This document shows positions 10,401 to 20,786 of a DNA stretch of 64,000 bases, one piece after another. The notes under the pieces are model-generated. The model worked only from the letters and a program-made list of their open reading frames with translations. It ran no database searches and had not been told where the DNA came from. Numbering within the stretch: the stretch's first letter is position 1; every line of letters starts with the position of its first letter. The stretch is from contig NC_053397.1 in assembly GCF_905171765.1 (NCBI RefSeq), positions 6,949,677 through 7,013,676 of the forward strand, in the 5' to 3' direction. This DNA is from Bufo bufo. Its lineage: Eukaryota; Chordata; Amphibia; Anura; Bufonidae. A program made the translations under genes and the position numbers.

Positions 10401-13400
10401 CAGAGGTCTTAAAAATAGTGATTAAACAGAAACCATCAGAAAGTTGCCGGCCTTTACGCATACTGACCATCCATGGAGTGGACGGTTTCAAAAGCCACGA
10501 TCTTCGGGATGGAGGGGTCGGAGTTCTTCAGCAGCTCCCGGAGATGAGCGGCGTCGTTGTGCCGGAAGACGTATTTCGGCACACGGCTGTTCCGGATCCC
10601 CTGGATCATAGAGGCGTGGTTCCCAGCGTCAGAGTAGATCTCACAGCCTGGAAGATCAGGGAGACATTCAGTACAATCCTAGACAGACGGACGGCAGTCA
10701 TCGGCCATGTCGAGATCCAGCACGGGGTGGGAACGACGTGTATGTGGCGGTTCTCAGAAACCACTTGAGGTTGAGATTAAACATTGTGCCCAGAGGTTAC
10801 AGAATGGCAGCTCTTCACCCAAAAAATGGCCGCCTTCTGACACCGTTGGGGAGAGGATGACTGTAGGACAGGAGAATACACTGGCACAGCTGGCACTTTA
10901 GTAGTTAAATGATAGCGGTCACTTACCGGGCAACATTTTCGCCAGCGTAAAGAGCGTGGAGTCATTCGCCACAAAACAGGAGGAGAACAGCAGAGCGGCG
11001 TCTTTACCGTGCAGGTCGGCCAATTCATCCTCCAGTTCCACATGGAATTTACTGGTCCCCGAGATGTTCCGGGTGCCGCCCGCACCGGCCCCATGTTGTT
11101 TCAGGGTCTCCCTGTAGGAAGAGGTGAGAGGTTAAGGGGAGGAGCAAGCGGTTGGGCGAGATCTGACGGATTTCATGTCATGATTGCATAAGCGGGATGT
11201 TGTCACCGAGGCGGCTTCACCTGCCACCCTCTTCCTCATTAGGTTACTAGTAAAATGTTATAGATGACTAAAACAAACTGACGGCTACCAGATGCCGGGG
11301 GTGGTAGTTACACAACAGCTGGAGAGGGACGAGTCTTTACTCATTTTGTGCTGACAACCAACATGGCCGCCTCTCCAGGAGTCCTGAACACTGCACATCA
11401 GCGCCTCTAACCCATCGCTTCCCAGTTGCTGTGAGACTACAACTCCCAGCATGCCCTGACGGCTGCAGGTTGAAGAACACATTTTTATTGGCACCATTCC
11501 AAGAGTCCTGAAAGGCAGCGAGACCCCCAGCCTCTCATCCGTACCAGGGAGAACCGCCAGCCTGGCAAAGCTGGGTGACAGCCGCTGTAACGGCAGCCAT
11601 ATTGGTCGTCACCCAACTCAATGAGCGGCTGAAGAGGCCGACTAACCAGCTGGGGTAGATGCTATAGTCACCGCAGAAGGCGGTGCACGGGGCAATAGTA
11701 AGGAATGAGGGACCCCGCAGCGGAGCCCCCTCCTCCATCTTGCCACAAAGGGCCATTTAGAGTAAATCTGGTCTTATCCCCGGATCAGGAGGTCGGGGTC
11801 TAATCCGCTCGGAGGAGGCCGAAGACGGGAGCAGCAAATCCACAGGAAAAATGTGTTACAAGCAGGAGGGTGGGAGCGAGGATGTGGGCGACTGGTGGGA
11901 GGGGGGTCAGTATGGACACGAGCCCACCCCCGGTGTCCCTCCCATCAGCAGGAGACGGGTGCAGATTTCTGGGACGCGCCAACACAGAAGGAAACCTGGA
12001 GCTCCTTAAGGCTGACATGATGGAAAATACTAGGCAACTGCTTAAATGGCAACTCCCTGACATAGGAGCTGGACGTGAAGCCCAAGACATCGGTCACCAT
12101 GTACCCGGAAGTTGCTCTTTAAGCAGTTTTCTGACCCATTTTAGCTGCAGATAAATCGGACACTTCACATAACCGCGGCTTTCATCTCAGATAATTCACA
12201 CATTCGGAGCAGGGAGGAGACGGCAAACAATGTGTAAGAGGACGTTACCCAACCACGGGGGCGAGGACTGAAAGACGAGAGGCAATTACAAGACACAGCG
12301 AGAGCGACCCAGTTCCAGGGGCCCCGGCAGATGCAGGTCAGGACACAATCACGTCGTTATCTCCCCTTTATCCCATGTGAATATAACGAGGACGCAGGGG
12401 TGTTACCTGCCCCCCCCCGGATAATCGCCCTACATCTATGTTATAGGTCACGGCTGCAGAACACAATCCGGTCACCGTTTTGGTCTTCTAGGAAAGGTTT
12501 TGCCGTCAGCCGGCTTTTCTGGGCTCCTGAACAGTAAACATACTCGGGCATCTAGGTTCTATATAGGCTCGCCTCTCAGGATTCTAGGAAAGCTGGGTAA
12601 TGATCACTGTGGGGGCCAAGATGGCCGACCCCCAGCTTTACCGGGATCAGATAAGCGTGACACTCACATGACGGCTCCCACCACTTTGGGGTGGCGGCTC
12701 ATCCCCAGGTAGTCGTTGCTGCACCAGACCGAGACCGTCTTCTTACTGATCAGAGAGTCCGAATAGTCGTCGGCCATGGGAAACACCTGAGCGCGGCGGT
12801 TGACGGTTTTGAAGACGCGGTAGGTGTGGTCGTTCTTCTTGTCCTCGATTTTCTTTTCAAAGAAGCTGTCGTATTGGAAAGTGCGCACGGCTGCAAGAAA
12901 AATGGGGGTATATTACACACACCATGGGGGAAATAAATGTTTAATCGCAAGGTAAGTACTCCCCGTGTAGCCGCGCCCACCGCGACCGTCGGCATGCCTG
13001 GCTCTATAATCGAGGAGCTGGTTAGATGACTCACCGAGCATAGAAATACATGTCGTGTTAATACAGATTGAACCGGTTTAACAGCTGAAGGGTTTCCAAC
13101 TATCTGGATACAGCCTGCAGTGTAAAGCATGATGGTTTTCATCCTGGTTTCACAATTTGTTATTTACCAGTGTAAGAGGGTGCCTAGCATACATGACAGG
13201 AGGAAGAGCAATGACGTGTACGCATACAGATATGACCCTAGATGTCTCCATGACAACCAGAATGGAAACCTCCGTTTTATACACCGCAGGCTCCGTCCAG
13301 AAAACAAAGCCCAAGTCCCTTCTGAGGGGCAGAGCTGGGACACTTACACTTTGGCATGTTATCCTGAAGGAGATGAGACACCAGCTCCGGCTTCTGGAAT

Positions 13401-16400
13401 TGCTCCAGGACTCCCATCCTCCTCTGCGGCTTCAGCTTAGACGCGGTCGGCTCCACTGCAGGCGACGAAGTCACATCTGAAATACAGAAAGGTTTGTCAA
13501 ATAAAGGCTAAGCCATCGACAAGAATAGAATGCGAGAGCCGAACCCATGGCTATATTGCCGTCTGTCTGGTTGGAACTTCCTTATGAGAAGGGAGCGACT
13601 GAGTAAAGAAAACAGCGATGGAAGCAACACTGGTGAATCATGATGGGAGTAGTAGTGGCAGCCATGTTCCTTATCTCTTTCTGGGAAAGCTGGGTGACAA
13701 GTAGTGGCAGAGTACATTGGCGCAGTCCCGGGTCCGTACCTGTCCTCAGGGTCTCGTGCACGTCCTCCTGTAAGACGAGGCTGGCCTTGCGGAAGACGCC
13801 GCTGTTCTCCTGACTCAGCTGTGCAGCCAGGAAGGGGCATTTAGAGGCGCTCTGGCTGCTGCCGGCGGCTCCAACGTGGTCGGCCGGCGCCTGAGACACG
13901 GGGGAGGGGACGAGCCCTGCTGGAGGGGCAGGATCTGGAGAAAAGAAACAAATATTAACATTGTATATAACTGAGCTGAGATACTAGAGGTGTGAGCACA
14001 GAGACCCCCCACCCATCATCTGAGCTGAGATACTAGAGGTGTGAGCACAGAGACCCCCCCCCACCCATCATATGTGGCAGAGATACTAGAGGTGTGAGCA
14101 CAGAGACCCCCCACCCATCATATGTGGCAGAGATACTAGAGGTGTGAGCACAGAGACCCCCCACCCATCATACACTGCTCAAAAAAATAAAGGGAACACT
14201 TAAACAACACAATGTAACTCCAAGTCAATCACACTTCTGTGAAATCAAACTGTCCACTTAGGAAGCAACACTGAGTGACAATCAATTTCACATGCTGTTG
14301 TGCAAATGGGATAGACAACAGGTGGAAATTATAGGCAATTAGCAAGACACCCCCAATAAAGGAGTGGTTCTGCAGGTGGTGACCACAGACCACTTCTCAG
14401 TTCCTATGCTTCCTGGCTGATGTTTTGGTCACTTTTGAATGCTGGCGGTGCTTTCACTCTAGTGGTAGCATGAGACGGAGTCTACAACCCACACAAGTGG
14501 CTCAGGTAGTGCAGCTTATCCAGGATGGCACATCAATGCGAGCTGTGGCAAGAAGGTTTGCTGTGTCTGTCAGCGTAGTGTCCAGAGCATGGAGGCGCTA
14601 CCAGGAGACAGGCCAGTACATCAGGAGACGTGGAGGAGGCCAACAACCCAGCAGCAGGACCGCTACCTCCGCCTTTGTGCAAGGAGGTACAGGAGGAGCA
14701 CTGCCAGAGCCCTGCAAAATGACCTCCAGCAGGCCACAAATGTGCATGTGTCTGCTCAAACGGTCAGAAACAGACTCCATGAGGGTGATATGAGGGCCCG
14801 ACGTCCACAGGTGGGGGTTGTGCTTACAGCCCAACACCGTGCAGGACGTTTGGCATTTGCCAGAGAACACCAAGATTGGCAAATTCGCCACTGGCGCCCT
14901 GTGCTCTTCACAGATGAAAGCAGGTTCACACTGAGCACATGTGACAGACGTGACAGAGTCTGGAGACGCCGCGGAGAACGTTCTGCTGCCTGCAACATCC
15001 TCCAGCATGACCGGTTTGGCATTGGGTCAGTAATGGTGTGGGGTGGCATTTCTTTGGAGGGCCGCACAGCCCTCCATGTGCTCGCCAGAGGTAGCCTGAC
15101 TGCCATTAGGTACCGAGATGAGATCCTCAGACCCCTTGTGAGACCATATGCTGGTGCGGTTGGCCCTGGGTTCCTCCTAATGCAAGACAATGCTAGACCT
15201 CATGTGGCTGGAGTGTGTCAGCAGTTCCTGCAAGACGAAGGCATTGATGCTATGGACTGGCCCGCCCGTTCCCCAGACCTGAATCCAATTGAGCACATCT
15301 GGGACATCATGTCTCGCTCTATCCACCAACGTCACGTTGCACCACAGACTGTCCAGGAGTTGGCAGATGCTTTAGTCCAGGTCTGGGAGGAGATCCCTCA
15401 AGAGACCGTCCGCCACCTCATCAGGAGCATGCACAGGCGTTGTAGGGAGGTCATACAGGCACGTGGAGGCCACACACACTACTGAGCCTCATTTTGACTT
15501 GTTTTAAGGACATTACATCAAAGTTGGATCAGCCTGTAGTGTGTTTTTCCACTTTAATTTTGAGTGTGACTCCAAATCCAGACCTCCATGGGTTAAAAAA
15601 TTTGATTTCCATTTTTTTATTTTTGTGTGATTTTGTTGTCAGCACATTCAACTATGTAAAGAACAAAGTATTTCAGAAGAATATTTAATTAATTCAGATC
15701 TAGGATGTGTTATTTTTGTGTTCCCTTTATTTTTTTGAGCAGTGTATGTGGCAGAGATACTAGAGGTGAGCAGAGAGACCCCCCACCCATCATCTGTGGC
15801 AGAGATACTAGAGGAGTGAGCACAGAGACCCCCCACCCATCATCTGTGGCAGAGATACTAGAGGTGAGCAGAGACCCCCCACCCATCATCTGTGGCAGAG
15901 ATACTAGAGGTGAGCAGAGACCCCCCACCCATCATCTGTGGCAGAGATACTAGAGGTGAGCACAGAGACCCCCCACCCATCATCTGTGGCAGAGATACTA
16001 GAGGTGAGCACAGAGACCCCCCACCCATCATCTGTGGCAGAGATACTAGAGGTGAGCACAGAGACCCCCCCATCATACAGGGCCGATACACTAGAGTGCA
16101 GCGACCCCAGCCCATCAACGAGCTGCTGACACTGCGTTCAGATTAAGGAGAGAATCAACTGACTGAGAACTTAGTTCACCCGGGGATCACAGAGTAATCT
16201 GGAGCCAAGAGCTGCCGATCCTGGCACAGCGCACCGGGCGCGAGTCCAGGAGGCAGCACTGTCCTCATAACAAGGAGCACAAACTCCGCTCACCCTGCGC
16301 AGGGATTGCAACACAAAGTGCTCGACTATCAGACGCTGGATTCAATTCTTCATACCGACATTCTTTTAGTCACCATCTGACAATCCAGAAAGTCTGATAG

Positions 16401-18216
16401 TCCAGCACAGAATTGCGCTTCACCCAATCACAAAAAACGGAGCAGAGAACACAAGCGGCAATGTCTTACAGCCGGTTCAGACCCGAGCGTTTTACAGCGC
16501 GTTCCTACGCGCTGTAAAACAAACTCAACAAGGAGAAGCCAATGCTTCCCTATCGGCATGGTTCTCACCTGAGCGTTTTACAGCGCGTAGTGTCGCGCGT
16601 TCCCGTACATAGACTTCCGGGAACGCGCGACAATGGGCGTTCGCTTGTAATCGCGCATACAGAGCGTACGTTCAGTGCGCTCTGGTGTGAACCCAGCGTT
16701 AAAGTGACTGCAGCTGTTCCGTTTTATTCCTTCCTTTGAAGGATACTGGGTTATTCCAGATTATCAGGGGCCAGTTAAAGGAGTAATACTAGGACTGTTA
16801 CTCAATAGGGGGGGGGGGCATACTGCAAGTCGGGTGGCTGTGTAACCTTTCTCGTGACGGCCGGCCATAATCCACTGGTGACGCCGCTTATCACCCTCAT
16901 ATACTTCTGTGTCACAGTTCAGCTGGATGGTTGTGAAGGGCGAGAACATTCCAGGAGTCCAAGGCCACGGCCATATACATGGTGCACGGTGAAGGACGGG
17001 GATCTGAATAATTGGGACAGACTCCAACACACCCCAGTGTTGCTCCGCGGACAGATATACGGACGGAGGCCCCCTTAAAGGGTTTCTGTCACTCAAATTT
17101 TCGCTATTAAACAGGCTGACATTATAGATGTGAATTTAACTCTGCATTTCTTTCAGTGTGCCCCCGGCCCCCGTTTTCGTTTGTAATTTTAACTTTTATT
17201 ATATACAAATGAGCCTCTAGGAGCGGGGGGGGGGGGGGGGTTGCACCTGCTCCTAGGAGGTCCCGTTCGCCCACCTCATTTCCACGCCCTTCTGTCTTGA
17301 TTGACACAGGGCCAGGCCAGTGTTGGTTCTCCTGCTGGCCCCGTCTGTCGTGTAAATCTTGCACCTGCGCAGTCTCGTATTTGGCGCAGCGAGAGAGTCG
17401 GCAGTCGGCTTTCTCACTGCGCCGAATACTGAATGGGACGGCGCAGGTGCAAGATTTACACGGCAGACTGGGCCAGCAGGAGAACCAACACTGGCCTGGC
17501 CCTGTCAATCAAGACAGAAGGGCGTGGAAATGAGGTGGGCGAACGGAACCTCCTAGGAGCAGGTGCAACCCCCCCCGCTCCTAGAGGTTCATTTGCATAT
17601 AATAAAAGTTAAAATTACAAACGAAAACGGGGGCCGGGGGCACACTGAAAGAAATGCAGAGTTAATTTCAGGTGACATTTTCACATCTATAATGTCAGCC
17701 TGTTGAAACAGAAACCCTTTAAGGGTCCTCAGAGGCTGCAGTAAAGGGTCCTCAGAGGCTGCAGTAAAGGGTCCTCAGAGGCTGCAGTAAAGGGTCCTCA
17801 GAGGCTGCAGTAAAGGGTCCTCAGAGGCTGCAGTAAAGGGTCGCTGAGCCCAATGAGGATTTCTCAGGGCACAGGTGGGCATTTACATCCAGTTACAAGA
17901 ATATATTAGGGAGTTGTTACCCAACTGTCCAGCACACTAAACAACCACTGCATAACTACTACCCTCACTTTCCCCTAACATGCCTTGGACACACACACAC
18001 TGGACTCTGCCGGATCTTACTCTGGTTGCTGCTGGACGTCTCCTTGGTCTCCTGGTGGCGCGCGGCGGAGGTGCTCAGCTGGGCGCTGGACAGGGCTCTG
18101 GGCGCCATCATCACAGGGCAGTTCTGGGCGTAAGAGATCAGAGACTTCCCAGCTTTCTGCAAGAAGGTCTGCGAGACCCTGGCGAGGAAAGGGCAGCGGC
18201 GGACGATGGCCTCCAT
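7255..18216 (-). CDS. ALAS1: ALAS1, 5-aminolevulinate synthase 1, complete coding sequence in ten exons
   Basis: ALAS1 is the housekeeping, PLP-dependent mitochondrial matrix enzyme that condenses glycine and succinyl-CoA to 5-aminolevulinate, the first and rate-limiting step of heme synthesis. Coding exons: 18021-18216, 13740-13934, 13348-13476, 12668-12890, 10927-11111, 10468-10647, 8703-8867, 8206-8474, 7787-7949 and 7255-7415. All junctions are GT-AG and phases agree; the total is 1866 bases, 621 residues plus stop (human has 640). The N-terminal region carries three Cys-Pro heme regulatory motifs (RCPFL at residue 8, NCPVM at 33, KCPFL at 98). The catalytic Schiff-base lysine is K426 in GTLGKAFG, equal to human K445. 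The N-terminus and the lack of an iron-responsive element argue for ALAS1 over ALAS2. A second ATG directly upstream (18219) could serve instead, adding one Met. Introns are loaded with transposons and minisatellites but no exon is damaged. Confidence 0.96.
7440..7700. repeat. Fold-back family fragment in ALAS1 intron 10
   Basis: It contains ggctgtcagtgactagaaac and other pieces of the dispersed ctgcttgctgtcagtga family seen elsewhere in the window, at lower similarity. Confidence 0.4.
7787..7949 (-). CDS. ALAS1: ALAS1 exon 10
   Basis: It encodes residues 515-568: [14 protein letters not shown] and [13 protein letters not shown]. The first is the flexible active-site loop that gates product release in ALAS; the second contains the conserved Arg that binds the substrate carboxylate. 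Confidence 0.95.
8206..8474 (-). CDS. ALAS1: ALAS1 exon 9, carries catalytic lysine
   Basis: The second codon is the PLP-linking lysine ([13 protein letters not shown]). It continues through [21 protein letters not shown] and ends in IIPIR, residues 425-514. It is the longest exon. Confidence 0.95.
8505..8695. repeat. Fold-back MITE remnant in ALAS1 intron 8
   Basis: It begins agctcagcttgtcagtgaat, has the internal motif cagactgatacatgtaac, and ends near tctattcagtaaag, the inverted counterpart of the start. It is a short member of the dispersed family. Confidence 0.5.
8703..8867 (-). CDS. ALAS1: ALAS1 exon 8
   Basis: It encodes residues 370-424, including [20 protein letters not shown]. 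The Asp and His of DEVHAVG contact the PLP pyridine ring in alpha-oxoamine synthases. It ends in phase 1 just before the catalytic lysine. Confidence 0.95.
9165..9333. mobile_element. Small MITE with 23-bp inverted ends
   Basis: Left end ggctactttaacactagtgg; right end, reverse complement, ggctagtttcacgctagcgg. It includes the ccattatagtcaatgggg palindrome common in amphibian Harbinger/hAT MITEs. No clean target duplication was seen, so the superfamily is open. It lies in ALAS1 intron 7. Confidence 0.6.
9371..9710. mobile_element. hAT-type MITE with perfect 8-bp target duplication
   Basis: The 340-bp element is a near-complete inverted repeat; arms share gatgagcgaatttcatattt, taccagggaccatgac and tagacttctattatgac. 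It is flanked by ATTGATGC at 9363-9370 and 9711-9718. The 8-bp duplication indicates hAT integration. It is non-coding and lies in ALAS1 intron 7. Confidence 0.85.
10150..10425. mobile_element. Fold-back MITE of the ctgcttgctgtcagtga family
   Basis: Left end aatatctctgcttgccgtca and right end ggcagcaagcagaggtctta are inverted copies. The body has agctgagtatttgctaccct and gatacattgtaacaaaccat, found in the other members of this family in the window. It lies in ALAS1 intron 7. Confidence 0.65.
10468..10647 (-). CDS. ALAS1: ALAS1 exon 7
   Basis: It encodes residues 310-369: [20 protein letters not shown], which contains the histidine that stacks on PLP in this family, then [12 protein letters not shown]. 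Confidence 0.95.
10927..11111 (-). CDS. ALAS1: ALAS1 exon 6
   Basis: It encodes residues 248-309 with the glycine-rich loop [15 protein letters not shown] and [17 protein letters not shown], both part of the PLP-binding fold. The donor is G|GTAAGT. Confidence 0.95.
11200..12640. other. ALAS1 intron 5 body, repeats only
   Basis: No exon is expected or seen. Pieces of a dispersed repeat with aaagctgggtgac next to gccatattggt/aagatggc occur around 11560-11640 and 12585-12630, and a piece with actcccagcatgccctgac near 11440. The rest shows nothing recognisable. Confidence 0.5.
12668..12890 (-). CDS. ALAS1: ALAS1 exon 5
   Basis: Start of the catalytic core, residues 174-247: [15 protein letters not shown], then [13 protein letters not shown] and [14 protein letters not shown]. 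The last is the conserved substrate-binding segment near the N-terminus of the alpha-oxoamine synthase fold. Confidence 0.95.
13348..13476 (-). CDS. ALAS1: ALAS1 exon 4
   Basis: It encodes residues 131-173 ending [11 protein letters not shown], matching the end of the vertebrate regulatory N-terminal region. The acceptor is atttcAG and the donor is T|GTAAGT. Confidence 0.92.
13740..13934 (-). CDS. ALAS1: ALAS1 exon 3
   Basis: It encodes residues 66-130, a Pro/Ala/Ser-rich linker and then [18 protein letters not shown] with the third heme regulatory motif. The acceptor is ctccAG and the donor is G|GTACGG. The linker is the least conserved part of the protein. Confidence 0.92.
13970..14170. 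repeat. 48-50 bp minisatellite, left part
   Basis: The unit is tgtggcagagatactagagg followed by tgtgagcacagagacccccc and acccatcatc. About four copies precede a Tc1 transposon that interrupts the array; the same unit resumes at 15745. It lies in ALAS1 intron 2. Confidence 0.9.
14173..15744 (+). mobile_element. Tc1-like DNA transposon, near full length (1572 bp)
   Basis: Inverted ends begin cactgctcaaaaaaataaag and finish with the reverse complement (ctttatttttttgagcagtg). TA duplications sit at 14171-14172 and 15745-15746, the Tc1/mariner target. The insertion point is inside a minisatellite unit. It encodes a DD34E transposase broken by one frameshift. Confidence 0.93.
14470..15485 (+). pseudogene. 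Tc1-like transposase, one frameshift
   Basis: The product would bind the inverted ends and cut and paste the element. The N-terminal paired-like helix-turn-helix starts [20 protein letters not shown] and runs to [16 protein letters not shown] in one frame. The remainder, from [15 protein letters not shown] to the stop at 15485, is in the next frame. The catalytic triad is visible: [13 protein letters not shown] and [12 protein letters not shown] (D, D, E with 34 spacing). The frame change falls in the Gly/Arg hook region near 14635-14645, where a run of ggagg repeats suggests a roughly 10-bp slippage deletion (inference from the missing Arg codons). No other stop is present, so the copy is young. 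Confidence 0.9.
15745..16095. repeat. 48-50 bp minisatellite, right part
   Basis: About seven further copies of the gcagagatactagaggtgag unit follow the Tc1 insertion, with the last copy decaying at 16060-16095. Several units lack a few bases compared with the left part (gtgagcagagac versus gtgagcacagagac). Confidence 0.88.
16096..16465. other. ALAS1 intron 2, unique-looking sequence
   Basis: No repeat, RNA or coding feature was recognised. Confidence 0.4.
16469..16698. mobile_element. Small Harbinger-like MITE
   Basis: TTA flanks at 16466-16468 and 16699-16701, with inverted ends resembling cggttcagacccgagcg and cgctgggttcacaccagagc. Internal ttttacagcgcgt repeats and CpG-rich inverted pieces are present. 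It is non-coding. Confidence 0.55.
17079..17718. mobile_element. TTAA-flanked fold-back element (AGGG ends)
   Basis: TTAA sits at 17075-17078 and 17719-17722. Inverted ends are agggtttctgtcac and, reversed, agggtttctgttt. The whole element is a long inverted repeat centred near 17400 (arms share ttctttcagtgtgcccccgg, atttgcatataataaaag-like and cttgcacctgcgc). TTAA duplication with AGGG ends resembles Kolobok/T2-type MITEs of frogs. It lies in ALAS1 intron 2. Confidence 0.8.
17723..17842. repeat. 23-bp tandem repeat, five copies
   Basis: The unit gggtcctcagaggctgcagt plus aaa is nearly perfect. It starts directly at the right TTAA of the preceding fold-back element. Confidence 0.9.
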
Positions 18217-18230
18217 CATGGGCGCTGGAT
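18021..18230 (-). CDS. ALAS1: ALAS1 exon 2 (first coding exon)
   Basis: The acceptor is at 18231-18232 (cttgtAG) and 11 bases of 5' UTR precede the tandem ATGATG. Coding begins at 18216 by homology ([11 protein letters not shown]). It holds the mitochondrial presequence with two heme regulatory motifs and ends in phase 1 before GTAAGA. It encodes residues 1-65. Confidence 0.93.
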
Positions 18231-18339
18231 CTACAAGGAAACACGACAAGACCCACAACATCATCAAACCAAGAAAGCAAAGGTTAACCAGCGCTAACCA
18301 TACAGATGAGCTTAGGTCTTTTTTACCATTTAAAGATCT

Positions 18340-18560
18340 CTGCTTGCTGTCAGTGAAAGAAAACATTCAGTATTATAACCCAGCCTGACCTACGCTTCTC
18401 ACAGCTCAGGGTCTGTTACAGTTGTTTCCAGTCTAAATGATCTATGTGCTAATACACCAAAACTTCTATCCTGATCACTTGTTACAATGTATCAGTCTGG
18501 AGTCCTGGCTCCACTGGATACAAATGTAGCAAACCCTCAGCTGTATTAAGTCAGAAGTTG
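18340..18560. repeat. Fold-back MITE remnant in ALAS1 intron 1
   Basis: It starts gatctctgcttgctgtcagt and includes ttgttacaatgtatcagtct, both typical of the dispersed family. The right inverted end is missing or decayed. Confidence 0.5.
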
Positions 18561-18894
18561 AAAATGAAGAGTAAAAATAAGATAATCATATATTTTGGGT
18601 TGAGTCATTGCAGTTTGACACTATGGACCTTCTCCTTACATCTTCTGACAACTCAAGGACTCCACAGCTCGTATACACTATTAATCCCGCAGCACCCATC
18701 ACCTGTCTGCAGCTCGTCACAGCGGGGTTATAACAAACAGCGACAGGAGAATATAATCAAATAACCCCCGTCCATTACAGAAACAGGAGGGGGGGGGGGA
18801 GAATACTGTGCTCAAGGCGCTCCCATTGAGTCCCCATAAACTGGAAGGATGTAGTCTTACCAGTATGCTGGCTCTCCTAAATAAATACAAATAC

Positions 18895-19260
18895 AAACAG
18901 TGTAAAAAAAAATAAAAAATAAAAAAATTATATAATAATTATTATTTAGAAATAAATGATAGGAAACAAAAAATGTATTATTTTTTCATCCCATTTATTT
19001 CTAAATAATAAAAATATTTAAAAAAAAATAGAAATAAATGAAAAAAAAAAAAAGTGAAATAAGATTATTATTAATAAATATTAGTCATTTTTTTATTTCC
19101 CATTTCGTTTCCTTTTTTTCATCTATTTCTAAATAATAATAATAAATAAAAATTATTAATACATTTTTATTATTATTTAGAAATAGAACGAAAAAAAGGA
19201 AACAAAAAATGGGAAATTAAAAAAATAAATAAATAAAAAAACTAAAACTAAATGACAATT
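18895..19260. repeat. A/T-rich low-complexity stretch with inverted pieces
   Basis: Nearly pure A/T with the motif atttctaaataataa and its complement recurring, for example 18940-18960 against 19000-19015 and 19125-19140 against 19170-19185. It may form cruciforms. It is non-coding. Confidence 0.75.
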
Positions 19261-19339
19261 AAACAGAATGGTAATAAACCTACAATGTATCATTACTATA
19301 ACTGAAACCTGTGGCCCCCCTCCTGGGCCAGTCCAGAGG

Positions 19340-19700
19340 TCAGCTACCTGTGGAACCACAAGTCCCAGCACACAGCGGCGGCGGGAGCTCCACAGGCGGC
19401 TGAGCCCGGTGGTGTAGACGGCAGACTCACAGTGTTCGGGGCCGGGGTGCGGAGCAGGCAGCGGTCGGTGCGGTCCGAGGTCTCCGTTCACTCCCTGGTG
19501 AAGCGGAGCAATGTCACCTGGTAATGAAGGCTTTTCCGGCTGCCCACCCCTGATATTGGGGAGCGCTCACGTCCCACCTGCCTCACTGACCAATCCAATT
19601 ACAGTCTACAGATGACTGGCGTTCCCAGCAGCCAATCAGAGCACTACTGTATTCCACCAATAAACGCCGCTGACGTCATCCTGCGCTCCGAAGTCCTTAT
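19340..19700 (-). promoter_or_regulatory. ALAS1: Probable ALAS1 non-coding exon 1 and promoter
   Basis: Vertebrate ALAS1 starts with a short untranslated exon. A good donor, CAG|GTAGCT, lies at 19348/19347 on the minus strand, and the sequence upstream is GC-rich. Further upstream there are several CCAAT boxes (19590-19599, 19632-19636, 19657-19661) and a perfect cAMP response element TGACGTCA (19671-19678). The transcription start was not located. Confidence 0.4.
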
Positions 19701-19739
19701 TCTGTTCACGCCCACTTCTTAAAGGGCGACACCTGCGCG

Positions 19740-20780
19740 AGGACGGCGACGGTTCTGCTCCCAGGGCTTGGGCTTCAGAACATATTTTATCTGGAAAAAA
19801 AAAAACAACGTTTTGTTTTCAGTGACAGGGTCCAGACATGGCAAAAGATACCTGCTGTGGATTAGCCCCCCCCCCAAAAAAATGTGACAAATCTTCTGCC
19901 AATGTGGCAAGGTGAGGCGATTGCCCCCAGGGGGCGCCAGGTAAGGACAAGTGGGGGGTCAGCGGCAGGGTCATGGGCACTGAGAGCGTCCATTGTGTAG
20001 AAGTGCCCTATTTCTGCATATTTAACTGCATGACCGTCCTCTGGACAGCGAAACAGCTGAATGCCGCGGCGGGGCACACGGCGCAGTGACGTCATCGCGC
20101 CTCCTGAGCCGGGGACAGGTCTGCGGCCTGCATCCTATGGAGGGGAGTATTTCAGCTTAGTATTTTTATTTGGCAGCTGTTGGGCCGCCATGGGGAAGGG
20201 GGTCAACTAGTAACGGGAGGAGGCGCTATGGGGCCATTGGGGGAGCTGAAAGGGGCATTTTTGTACTGGCACACATTATAGGGGGGCGACTATGGGGGCA
20301 TTCGTTCTACTGGGGCCACTAAAACGGCACACATTATAGGGGGAATTACCACTACTGGTATGGGCACACTGGGGGCATTATTACTAGAGGGGGCACTAAG
20401 TGCTCTCTGGCAGATACTTTTGGGAGGACTGTTACAGTGAGGCGCACCCCGGCACAGTGTCCACTTGGGGGGGCACTATAAGTGTTAGGGACACTATCTG
20501 CTGGGCACAGTTATACTTTAGGGCACGGAGTGCCAGTAATTACTGAAGGCGGTACTATCTGTGTAGTGCTAGTATTATCTGTTTCTGCAGTACAGTATTG
20601 GGGGGGCAGGATGGGGAGGATGATGGAAAAGTAGGAACCTAAGATGTTTGTCAAACTGCAGATACAAGAGATGCTGAAAGAAATCGTCATGGCGGTCTGG
20701 TCTGAATGGAGAAGATGAGGAAAGAGAACATCAGAGGAGACGTCACTGGATGTAAGAGTTGTATGTAATGTTTTCCAAGT
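19740..20780. other. Intergenic between ALAS1 promoter and VNTR, no gene
   Basis: It holds a second TGACGTCA at about 20086-20093 in a CpG-rich patch and a series of loosely repeated gggggcactat/gggcattatt motifs between 20240 and 20600. No coding or RNA gene was recognised. Confidence 0.5.
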
Positions 20781-20786
20781 CTTTAA

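Noticed and set aside
7255..18216. ALAS2 (erythroid) instead of ALAS1
   Set aside because: The N-terminus, residues and neighbours POC1A and DUSP7 match ALAS1, and no iron-responsive element hairpin was seen near the start.
20086..20093. CRE-bearing CpG patch as promoter of an unseen plus-strand gene
   Set aside because: No exon with recognisable protein or good splice pattern follows before the fold-back element and VNTR.
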